A stretch of DNA of 53,273 nt. Origin: an uncultured Bacilli bacterium (GTDB lineage Bacteria > Bacillota_I > Bacilli_A > RF39 > UBA660). Below the pieces are notes generated by a model, which had not been told where the DNA came from, made no database searches, and was given only the letters and a program-made list of their open reading frames with translations. Position numbers and translations under genes: made by a program. The DNA lies in assembly GCA_947627995.1 (NCBI GenBank), contig CANQYE010000006.1, forward strand, positions 1 to 53,273, in the 5' to 3' direction. Every line of letters begins with the position of its first letter. The first letter of the stretch is position 1. This document shows positions 29,647 to 38,229 of the stretch, one piece after another.

Positions 29647-31239
29647 ATGAGCAAAAAATTAGCTAATTATTTATTTCCAGATATTAAAAACAGGTCATAT
29701 TACGATAATACTAAAAAAGATAGTGTTAAATATACTACTAGATTTGCTCCAAGTCCAACAGGATACATTCATATTGGCTCACTATATACTGCTTTTATAA
29801 ATTATATTTTCGCTTTAATAAATAAAGGTACTTTTTATATAAGAATTGAAGATACTGATCAAAAGCGAAAAATAAAAGATGGTAACGATATTATTTTAGA
29901 TACCTTACAAAATTTTAAATTATTAAATAAAAAAAATTTTAAAAAAAATTATATTCAAAGCAATCGAACTAATATATATAAATCATATGTAAAATATTTA
30001 GTTGAGCAAGACATTGCTTATCCTTGTTTTTTAACTAAAGATGAAATAAAAAAAATTAAAGACAAACAAATAAAAAATAAAGAAGAGATTGGTATTTATG
30101 GAAAATATGCTAAATACCGCAATCTTACTTTCGATGAAATTAAAAAAAATATTGATGAAAATAAACCATTTGTTATTAGATTAAAAGCAAATGATAAACC
30201 TAAAACAATAAAAATAAAAGATTTAGTGTTAGGAAATCTAACTTTTAAAGAAAACAATCAAGACATCATCTTATTAAAAGAAGATTTAACTCCCACTTAT
30301 CATTTAGCACATATTATTGATGATACATTAATGGGCACTACCCATGTAATTCGAGGCGATGAATGGGTTTCGTCTTTGCCAATTCATTTTGCTTTATATG
30401 AAGCTTTAAATTTCAAGCCTTTGAACTACGCTCATATCTCCCCTTTAACTAAAAAAGTTGATAATAAAATTCGCAAAATTAGTAAAAGAAAAGATATAGA
30501 AGCTAATATCGAATATTTTTTAAAATTAGGTTACCCTAAACAAGCACTTTTTATTTACTTCGCAACCTTAATTAATCCTGATTTTGAAAATTGGTATTTT
30601 CAAAATTATGAAAGACCAATTCATGAATTTAGATTTGAATTTAGTAAAATGCCAAAAGGTGGTACACTTTTTGATATTCAAAAATTAAATTTTATTTCTA
30701 AATTTTATATTAGTAAACTTAATAAAAATACTTTTTTTAATGAAGTGAGTAAATATTTAAAAACTTATGATAAAGATTTTTATAATATTTTTATAAATAA
30801 CAAAGAATATAGCAAAAATGTTTTAAATATTGAACGTGAACAAAAAAATCCTCGTAAAGATATTAAATGTTATAGCGAAATCAAAAACTACTATTATTAT
30901 ATGTATGAAGGACTTTTCAAAGAGGTAAGTTATGAAAAAAATACCAATATTAATATTAGTATTTTAAAAGATTTTATTAATAATTATAATGATCATGATG
31001 ACAAAGAAACATGGTATCAAAAAATTAAAGATATTTGTTCAAAATATAATTATGCTAATAATATAAAGGAATATAACCACAATCCAGAAAAATATGTTGG
31101 ACACATTGGTGATGTTTTTGAATATATTAGATATGCTATCACTAAAAAAAAGCAAACTCCTGATTTATATGAAATATTAAAAATTTTAAAAAAAGACAAA
31201 GTTAAAAAAAGAATTATGAATTTTATAAATAATATTTAA
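29647..31239 (+). CDS. gltX: Glutamate--tRNA ligase
   Basis: TRFAPSPTGYIHIGSLYTAF, YIRIEDTDQKR, RKISKRKD; long variant with N-terminal extension; ATG 29647. Confidence 0.9.
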   Translation: MSKKLANYLFPDIKNRSYYDNTKKDSVKYTTRFAPSPTGYIHIGSLYTAFINYIFALINKGTFYIRIEDTDQKRKIKDGNDIILDTLQNFKLLNKKNFKKNYIQSNRTNIYKSYVKYLVEQDIAYPCFLTKDEIKKIKDKQIKNKEEIGIYGKYAKYRNLTFDEIKKNIDENKPFVIRLKANDKPKTIKIKDLVLGNLTFKENNQDIILLKEDLTPTYHLAHIIDDTLMGTTHVIRGDEWVSSLPIHFALYEALNFKPLNYAHISPLTKKVDNKIRKISKRKDIEANIEYFLKLGYPKQALFIYFATLINPDFENWYFQNYERPIHEFRFEFSKMPKGGTLFDIQKLNFISKFYISKLNKNTFFNEVSKYLKTYDKDFYNIFINNKEYSKNVLNIEREQKNPRKDIKCYSEIKNYYYYMYEGLFKEVSYEKNTNINISILKDFINNYNDHDDKETWYQKIKDICSKYNYANNIKEYNHNPEKYVGHIGDVFEYIRYAITKKKQTPDLYEILKILKKDKVKKRIMNFINNI

Positions 31240-31266
31240 AAAAATCCTAATTTAGGATTTATTTTT
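31238..31266 (+). terminator. gltX terminator
   Basis: AAATCCTAATTTAGGATTTATTTTT immediately after stop. Confidence 0.7.
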
Positions 31267-31270
31267 AATA

Positions 31271-31347
31271 TGGTAGTCTGTACGGGTTTCGAACCCGTGA
31301 ATATCGCCTTGAGAGGGCGACGTGTTAAACCACTTCACCAACAGACC
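31271..31347 (-). tRNA. tRNA-Glu (anticodon CTC), CCA encoded
   Basis: Minus strand GGTCTGT...TCGCC-CTCTCAA-GGCGA...ACGGG-TTCGAAA-CCCGT-ACAGACT-A-CCA; full cloverleaf, 77 nt; anticodon at 31311-31313. Confidence 0.93.
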
Positions 31348-31418
31348 AAAAAATTAATTTAATTATATAATTATTTTATCATTAATAATTAATTTTTACA
31401 ATAAATTCATATATTAAA

Positions 31419-31925
31419 TTACTTTTTATCCAATGTTTTTTTAACAATTTGCCTATTAATAAATGAATCGCGATTTATTTGATAATTATAAATAAAATTA
31501 GATATATAATTGTTTTTAGAAAATGTGTCTTGAAATAAATTAATTTCATGAGGCAATAATTTAAAGGTTATTAAAAATTTTTCAACATCAAATACACTAG
31601 CGGTTAACATTTTTTCAATTATTTCATTTCTTGTAAGAAAATTAAGAATAATTATATTTTCAAAAGAAAACATATCATAGTAACCATAATACTCATCATC
31701 ATATTTACAATATTCGCCAAACCCTATTACTTCTGCTACTAAAATATCATTTTCACCATTAAAATATCTAAACACATCACATAGGTTTTTACACAAGTGA
31801 TAACCATTACCATTATTACCAAAGCTTATTTCTCCAGTTACTGAATAGGTTTTTAATTTTTCAAAATATTTACCATATCTATTAGTTTGATTAGTATTAA
31901 ATCCTTTATATCCAAATACTACCAT
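31419..31925 (-). CDS. DUF7666-like ('KGFxxC/GFHxC') domain protein
   Basis: VFGYKGFN...KTYSVTGEISFGNNGNGYHLCKNLCDVFRYFN; start placed at ATG 31925 with ggtggag SD. Confidence 0.5.
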   Translation of the reverse strand: MVVFGYKGFNTNQTNRYGKYFEKLKTYSVTGEISFGNNGNGYHLCKNLCDVFRYFNGENDILVAEVIGFGEYCKYDDEYYGYYDMFSFENIIILNFLTRNEIIEKMLTASVFDVEKFLITFKLLPHEINLFQDTFSKNNYISNFIYNYQINRDSFINRQIVKKTLDKK

Positions 31926-31974
31926 TCTCCACCTCAAGTCTATAATAATTTAAATGTAGGATTATTACTAAATT

Positions 31975-32532
31975 TTATTTTAATTTAAAAATCATATATA
32001 AACTTTGAAAAATATTAAAAGCTTCAGAAAGAATAATTAAAATAGCACTTAATTTTACAATAGCTACTATTGTTTCAAACGGATTTATTACTACAATTAT
32101 TCCAAATATAATATTTAATAATGATAGAATCATTAGAATGTACCATTTGTTATCTTTTAAGTTTTTTAAATTTGTTGCCAGATGCAAATATTCTAAATTT
32201 TGATAAATTAAATATATTCCTAAAATAATTGTAAAAATAGATACTAAAGAGCTTGATTTAAAAATTGCTATTAATCCAAAAATTATCATTAATAAACCAT
32301 TTAATAAATTTCTACTCATCAATTTTTCTTCATCTTTTAGTTTTAAATAAGAAATAAAGTTAACAATTCCCAAAAATGATAAAGCCACACCTACAATAAT
32401 TATTAAATTATTTATAAAACTTTCAGATTTAATTAATAAAAAAAAGGCTACAATTAATAAAATAATTGACATCCATAACGAACTAAAAGCAGTTTTTTTT
32501 AAATATTTTTTTATATCATCAATCTTAAACAT
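31975..32532 (-). CDS. HdeD/DUF308-like membrane protein
   Basis: Six hydrophobic segments with LLNGLLMIIFGLIAIFKS type repeats; ATG 32532 suggested. Confidence 0.7.
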   Translation of the reverse strand: MFKIDDIKKYLKKTAFSSLWMSIILLIVAFFLLIKSESFINNLIIIVGVALSFLGIVNFISYLKLKDEEKLMSRNLLNGLLMIIFGLIAIFKSSSLVSIFTIILGIYLIYQNLEYLHLATNLKNLKDNKWYILMILSLLNIIFGIIVVINPFETIVAIVKLSAILIILSEAFNIFQSLYMIFKLK

Positions 32533-32624
32533 ATACATCACTCCTATAAAAATAATATCATATAACAAAACAAAAAAAAAGAATAATTGCTAAAAGTTAA
32601 GGAAAGGGTTTTAAGAGGTTTAAT

Positions 32625-32762
32625 ATGTATCAATTTATAAAAAATCGAATAAAATATAATAAACATTTATTTAAATCTAACTTAAATTGCGGTAAAGTTA
32701 GTTTTTTTGTTTTGCAATCATTCTTTATATTTCATAATATGTTTTTTTTTATTTATTGTTAA
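32625..32762 (+). CDS. Possible small ORF, 45 aa (MYQFIKNRIKYNKHLFKSNLNCGKVSFFVLQSFFIFHNMFFFIYC)
   Basis: ATG with upstream aagaggt; below the ORF-track length cutoff; no homology evidence. Confidence 0.2.
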   Translation: MYQFIKNRIKYNKHLFKSNLNCGKVSFFVLQSFFIFHNMFFFIYC

Positions 32763-32821
32763 GTACAAACAACTATTTTATAGGCGTATATATACGCAAA
32801 TGATAAAATTTCGCATATATT

Positions 32822-33871
32822 CTATTTAATATATTTAGCAACATCCATTTTACTTGTAGCTATAAACCCAGGATCACTCTTAATCACATCTGTTATTCGG
32901 TTAACAATATTTGCACAAGTTAGTTCAACTGTTTGTGGCTTATCTATAACAATAGTAGTTTCCGGTTCACCAATTATACTCCACTTATTTCTGTCAAATT
33001 CATTTTTATTGTAAACTTTTCCAATACATTCAGCTTCAATATCAATATTTTCTTCTGTAGTTGCAGTTACTACTGCACTCATACCAGTTACTTTTCCCTT
33101 TTTTATTGTCATATTCAATGTATCAGAATGTAGATCTTCATCATCAGTTAATGGCACACATTTTTGAGTCATTGATTGTATAGTCAAATTAAATCTATCA
33201 GCAATCCAGCCTACAGTATTCCACATATAAGATGGTAAAAATTCTCCCCTATTTATTAATTTTTCTCTTTCAACAGATGATATATTATCTGTACTTGCGA
33301 TTTCTTTTTCAAATTCTTCTATGCTTAACCCAGCACCATGAGCTTTTGCCAATGCTAAGCCATAATCTTCGACATTATAAGAAGAACTTCCCTTTATTTT
33401 GGTAATTTTATGAGTACTTCCGGCTATGGTATAAATCAAATTTCCCCAAAATACATCTTGATATCCACAACCAGTAATTGTACAATTATTTTCTTTAGCA
33501 AGTTTATCGATTTCATTAAAAATTGTTGGATTAGAATTTTCACAAAAAAATGCTTCTTCACAAGTTGTTATTGCATTTACACCATTTTGAGCACACGTTT
33601 TTAAAATATCTTTAACATCATTTACTAAGCTCATAGTTGTTACAATAGCGATATCAACCTTATTTTCTTTTAAAAACTCATCTAAATTATTAATATTATC
33701 TATTATAATTCCCTTAGAATTAGTTCCAATTATTTCAGCAATATCTTTACCAATAAGTTCACTAGATATATCAAATGCTCCACAGATACTACCATTTTTT
33801 TCATATACATATCTCATTGTATATTTACTCATTTTTCCACAACCAATTTGAATTATTTTTAAATTTTTCAT
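32822..33871 (-). CDS. 2,4-diaminopentanoate dehydrogenase-like / dihydrodipicolinate reductase-like oxidoreductase
   Basis: [20 protein letters not shown] Rossmann start, [38 protein letters not shown]. Confidence 0.65.
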   Translation of the reverse strand: MKNLKIIQIGCGKMSKYTMRYVYEKNGSICGAFDISSELIGKDIAEIIGTNSKGIIIDNINNLDEFLKENKVDIAIVTTMSLVNDVKDILKTCAQNGVNAITTCEEAFFCENSNPTIFNEIDKLAKENNCTITGCGYQDVFWGNLIYTIAGSTHKITKIKGSSSYNVEDYGLALAKAHGAGLSIEEFEKEIASTDNISSVEREKLINRGEFLPSYMWNTVGWIADRFNLTIQSMTQKCVPLTDDEDLHSDTLNMTIKKGKVTGMSAVVTATTEENIDIEAECIGKVYNKNEFDRNKWSIIGEPETTIVIDKPQTVELTCANIVNRITDVIKSDPGFIATSKMDVAKYIK

Positions 33872-34794
33872 ATAACATCAAATCCTTCCTCAATTAATAA
33901 ATCTTTAAATTCTTCTTTGAATCGTGCAATTTCCTTAATTCTTGCATCTTCATATATAGTTTTACAATTTTCTACAGCTTTATACACATGGTGTATTTTA
34001 ACTAATTTCTCATTTTCAAACATAGCATATGAAAATGCATTTGAAAGAATTGTTAAACAAATATCAGGATATCTAGAAGAAATTTCATATATTCTTTTAT
34101 ACTCACTTGTCATTTCAACAATAAATTTAGCTACTTTTTCTAAAATAAATTCTGGATAAGCAAATTTAACACCTGTCTTTTTTTCAATTTTAGGGTATGT
34201 TCCCATAATTATTTTTACTGTATTATCAGGGCTAGACTCAGGAATATCAACTTTTTGATATCTTCTTAAAAAAGCACGATCTCTTAAAATATATGTTTCA
34301 TATTCTTCAACAGTTGTTGCCCCAATCATTTTAATACTGCCACGATCCAATGCTGGTTTTAACATATTTGCAAAATCTAAATTATTGTTTTCGCTTTTGT
34401 TAACTAATAAATGAACTTCATCAATAAATAATATAATATTTTTTTCTTGCTTAAGTTCTGATACTAATATTTCTAATCTATTTTCAATTTGGCCTTCGCT
34501 TACTGCTTCTCCAAGCAGACTAGTAATATTAATTTTAATAACTCGCCAATTTTTGAAAAAATCAGGAACTAAACCTTTTTGAATTCGATAAGCCAATCCT
34601 TCAACTAAAGCAGTTTTACCTACACCAGCTTTACCAACTAATAAAGCACTTTTTTCAGGAGTTAATAAAATCAAAATCATCTGTTTTATCTCTTCATCTC
34701 GTGCAATCGCAGGGTCAGTTATAAATTCTGCTTTGGTATAATCTTCTCCATATTTTTCAATCATACTCATTTTTTCATTATTCAAAGTTTCCAC
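33868..34794 (-). CDS. Stand-alone Clp-type AAA+ ATPase (D1-module only)
   Basis: [24 protein letters not shown] Walker [13 protein letters not shown] Walker [17 protein letters not shown]; 308 aa, no ClpN and no second AAA module; ATGA overlap with 32822-33871. Confidence 0.85.
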   Translation of the reverse strand: METLNNEKMSMIEKYGEDYTKAEFITDPAIARDEEIKQMILILLTPEKSALLVGKAGVGKTALVEGLAYRIQKGLVPDFFKNWRVIKINITSLLGEAVSEGQIENRLEILVSELKQEKNIILFIDEVHLLVNKSENNNLDFANMLKPALDRGSIKMIGATTVEEYETYILRDRAFLRRYQKVDIPESSPDNTVKIIMGTYPKIEKKTGVKFAYPEFILEKVAKFIVEMTSEYKRIYEISSRYPDICLTILSNAFSYAMFENEKLVKIHHVYKAVENCKTIYEDARIKEIARFKEEFKDLLIEEGFDVI

Positions 34795-34925
34795 CTCTTA
34801 TCTTATTCTAAATAAATTATAGAATAATAAACATTAAAAAACAATTAACTACTTTTTCTCATGTAAAACAAAAGTAAATCATATAAATAATTTTTTTTAA
34901 TAAAATTTAAAGAAAGGTGAAACAT

Positions 34926-36176
34926 ATGAATACGATAATTACTAATACTTTAAAAAAAATTGGTTTTGACTATGATTTTTTAATAAATAATAATCAAAAT
35001 AATATTATATTTACTATTAATTATTTAATTGAAGGATTTTTAAATGAATTATTAGCTGGAAAAAGTTATGATTATATGATTAAGGTTGACTCTCAAAATA
35101 CTTATCCAGTTATAATAATTGAACCTACTAATTCAGATAAATCTATTCAAATTCGAGCAACTAAAAATTTAATTTTTTTAGAATCAGGTATTAATTTTTT
35201 AAAAATAAATGTCTGTGAATCAAAGTTACAATGGGAATATTTAGTTAAAAATCCTTTCCAAGAAACATATGAAAAAGTAGAATTCAATACTTTACAAGGC
35301 TTACTTAATAAATATATGTTTGAAAACAAAAGTGATAATCAAGATATAAATTACGAAGGGAAAATAACTTGTTTTATTCCATACAAAACTGATTTACAAT
35401 ATCTAGAATTTATTCTTTATGATAAAACGAAAAATAAAAAGTATAAAAATAGCAATTTTATCAATGCAGTTGATAATAATTTACAAATAAATTATATTGT
35501 ATATGTTAATGAAATAAAAGAAAAATTTAATAAATTACTAAATATTAAAACGCCAAATGATAACGCTATTTCTAATTTTGCAAATTTTAGTAATGGTAAA
35601 AATATATTTAATAATATGCTACGAAAATTTGTTTATTTAAATATAAAAGATAACAATGAATTAATTTTCAACTTATTAAGTCTAAAAATAAAAGAAATTT
35701 TAGAAAATCCCAAACAATATAATATTATTATTCACAATAATTCTTTATTATTTAAATCTCAAAGAAATAAATATAATGACTTTGAATTAAAATTTGAAAA
35801 TGGGCAATTTTCCCTTCAAAATCAATATGGAACAAATTTCTTTAATTTAACAGTTGAAAATAGTTTGATTAAAAGAAATATTAGTAATTCTAATATTACA
35901 ATTGATTCTGAGTATGATATAAAAACTCATTCATTTAAAAAATTTAGTGTACAAAAAAAGAATTTAGATTTATTTGTTAAAACAAAACCACCTGTTAGTT
36001 ATTCTCCTAATTTAAAATTTATAAAATGCTTTATTTTTATTAATAATATTGAAAAAGTTAAAGATATAGAATATTATGGGGAAATTAATGATATGAAAAT
36101 TATAACTTTAATTGAAAAAGAGATTTATAAAATTTTGAATAGATATGAAAAACAAAAAAAGAAAAAATTAAACTAA
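34926..36176 (+). CDS. Hypothetical protein, 416-419 aa
   Basis: Long ORF with aaaggtg SD, start at ATG 34926; no family recognised; divergent from the AAA+ operon. Confidence 0.65.
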   Translation: MNTIITNTLKKIGFDYDFLINNNQNNIIFTINYLIEGFLNELLAGKSYDYMIKVDSQNTYPVIIIEPTNSDKSIQIRATKNLIFLESGINFLKINVCESKLQWEYLVKNPFQETYEKVEFNTLQGLLNKYMFENKSDNQDINYEGKITCFIPYKTDLQYLEFILYDKTKNKKYKNSNFINAVDNNLQINYIVYVNEIKEKFNKLLNIKTPNDNAISNFANFSNGKNIFNNMLRKFVYLNIKDNNELIFNLLSLKIKEILENPKQYNIIIHNNSLLFKSQRNKYNDFELKFENGQFSLQNQYGTNFFNLTVENSLIKRNISNSNITIDSEYDIKTHSFKKFSVQKKNLDLFVKTKPPVSYSPNLKFIKCFIFINNIEKVKDIEYYGEINDMKIITLIEKEIYKILNRYEKQKKKKLN

Positions 36177-37537
36177 ATTTTTTCTAATTCTTGTACTATT
36201 TCGATAAATTTCATTCCATTTGATGCTTTTATTAAAATAACATCATCTTTTTTTATAATTTCTCTTAATTTTTTTATTGCATCTTTATTATTCATAAACC
36301 AATAAATATCATCTTCTAAAATGCCATTATCAACAGCCGAAAAAGCAATATATTTGGATAAATCCCCAATACAAACAAGTTTGTTAATTTTAGCTTCGCC
36401 TACTATTTTACCAACTTCTTTATGAATGTTTTTCCCATATTTTCCCAGTTCTAAAATATCTCCTAGCACTGCTATTGTTCTTTTATTTTTAAAGGTATTT
36501 AAATATTGTATTGAAGATCTCATTGAATCTAAATTTGCATTGTAACAATCATTTATAATTGTAATATTTTTCGTATGAATAATTTCTAATCTGTTTTTAG
36601 ATAATTCAAAATTTTTAATACCGCTTTTAATTAAATCTTTTTCAATATGAAAAAGTTTACCAACAATAAAAGCAACTAAACTATTATATATAAAAGCATC
36701 ACCTACTATAGGAACTTCAATATCTTCATCGTTTATTTTAAAATATGATTTTTGATTTTTAGTTTTTATTTCAGTTGCATTATAATCACTTTTATTTTCG
36801 ATGCCGAAAGTAATTATATTAATTTTTTTATCAATTTTTAAATTATAAAGCATATCATTATCATTATTAATAATTAATGTTCCGTTTTCTTTTAATCCAT
36901 CAATTATTTCTAATTTAGCTTTTAATATATTTTCTCTTGAACCTAATTGTCCAATATGAGCAGTACCTACATTAGTAATAATTGCAATATCTGGTTTAGC
37001 AATTTTGGAAAGTACGCTAATCTCTCCTAGTGAGTTCATACCCATTTCTAATACAGCAACTTCTTCATCTTTTAATGAAAGTATTGTCATAGGTAATCCA
37101 ATTCCATTATTTAAATTACCAATTGTTTTTAAAGTTTTGTATTTTTTCGATAAAACGCTTGCTACGATATCTTTAGTACTTGTTTTTCCTACACTTCCAG
37201 TGATTGCAACTACAGGAATGTCATACATTTTTAATTTATATTCTGCAATTTTTTGTAAAGCTTTTATGCTATCTTTAACCAAAACAATAGTTTTTTCTTT
37301 CTTTAGAATAGCTTCTTCTTCATCAACTATTGCTGCCATAGCTCCTTTAGAAAAAGCTTCTTCATAAAATTTGTTTCCATTAAAATTATTTCCTCTAATT
37401 GCGATATATACGTCATTTTTTTTAATACTTCTTGTATCTTTAGAAAAATTATTTACAACTAATGATTCATCCCCACAAATCAATTTTCCATCACATATCT
37501 TAATAATATCTTTAATAGTAATTTTTTTCATTTCCAT
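36173..37537 (-). CDS. murF: UDP-N-acetylmuramoyl-tripeptide--D-alanyl-D-alanine ligase
   Basis: VVAITGSVGKTSTKDIVASVL, NDCYNANLDSMRSSI. Confidence 0.95.
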   Translation of the reverse strand: MEMKKITIKDIIKICDGKLICGDESLVVNNFSKDTRSIKKNDVYIAIRGNNFNGNKFYEEAFSKGAMAAIVDEEEAILKKEKTIVLVKDSIKALQKIAEYKLKMYDIPVVAITGSVGKTSTKDIVASVLSKKYKTLKTIGNLNNGIGLPMTILSLKDEEVAVLEMGMNSLGEISVLSKIAKPDIAIITNVGTAHIGQLGSRENILKAKLEIIDGLKENGTLIINNDNDMLYNLKIDKKINIITFGIENKSDYNATEIKTKNQKSYFKINDEDIEVPIVGDAFIYNSLVAFIVGKLFHIEKDLIKSGIKNFELSKNRLEIIHTKNITIINDCYNANLDSMRSSIQYLNTFKNKRTIAVLGDILELGKYGKNIHKEVGKIVGEAKINKLVCIGDLSKYIAFSAVDNGILEDDIYWFMNNKDAIKKLREIIKKDDVILIKASNGMKFIEIVQELEKI

Positions 37538-37627
37538 TCTCCTTTAATATTGATATTTATAATAAATTATATTAAAATAGTTTAAAAAAATAGTTTAAAA
37601 AAATTTTTTAGAAAAGGTGACATAAAG

Positions 37628-38086
37628 ATGTTATATAATTATAGCATAGAAGTTATTATAAATACAATTGAATATATTCGTATTAATTATGAAAAAAGGT
37701 TCAAAAGGAATCCTTATTATGATTTTACTAAAGACTACTGCTACTTTTTTGCAGAAGCATTAACAAAAATATTTAATAAAGGGCATATTATGTGTAATTC
37801 TAGCCATTGTGTATTTTTTTACAATAATCACGCTTATGACATAACTGGCGAAGTTAATCCCGAAGAATATCCCGATGATAGTAGAAATCCAGAAATAATG
37901 AATTATATTGAAATAAGTATGTTTAAATATGTAGAAGATGAGCAAACTTTTCAAAATTACGTAATTGAACTAGCTTGTGAATTTTTAAATAAATTTTATA
38001 AAATAAATCCTAAATATGGACGTAAAGAAATAACAGAAATAAAAGAAGGTAATACATTAAAAAAAGTAATAACAACAATGCATTAA
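37628..38086 (+). CDS. Hypothetical protein, candidate small Cys/His/Asp (papain/transglutaminase-like) fold
   Basis: DYCYFFAEALTKIF ... SSHCVFFYNNHAYDITGEV spacing; aaaaggtgac SD. Confidence 0.45.
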   Translation: MLYNYSIEVIINTIEYIRINYEKRFKRNPYYDFTKDYCYFFAEALTKIFNKGHIMCNSSHCVFFYNNHAYDITGEVNPEEYPDDSRNPEIMNYIEISMFKYVEDEQTFQNYVIELACEFLNKFYKINPKYGRKEITEIKEGNTLKKVITTMH

Positions 38087-38136
38087 ATAAGTTTAGATGG
38101 TTATAATAATTATATAAAATATTTTAAGCCTTAAAA

Positions 38137-38165
38137 TTGACAAAGAAGTTAATTTTTTGTATAAT
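38137..38165 (+). promoter_or_regulatory. rnjA promoter TTGACA-17-TATAAT
   Basis: Perfect consensus hexamers, 17-nt spacer. Confidence 0.8.
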
Positions 38166-38229
38166 TAGTTTACTTAAAAGAACTTTTTATTTTAATTAAG
38201 TTAAATAATTTTGAAAAGAGGCTTATAAT

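Noticed and set aside
37005-37367. 120-aa plus-strand ORF antisense to murF
   Set aside because: Shadow ORF in a highly conserved gene; no SD
37576-37605. Short tandem repeat atagtttaaaaaa x2 upstream of the 37628 ORF
   Set aside because: Only two copies in extremely AT-rich intergenic DNA; not distinguishable from background
31271-38086. Genomic island integrated at tRNA-Glu
   Set aside because: Non-housekeeping genes lie on the 5' side of the tRNA, no integrase or direct repeat of the tRNA 3' end was seen, and murF interrupts the stretch
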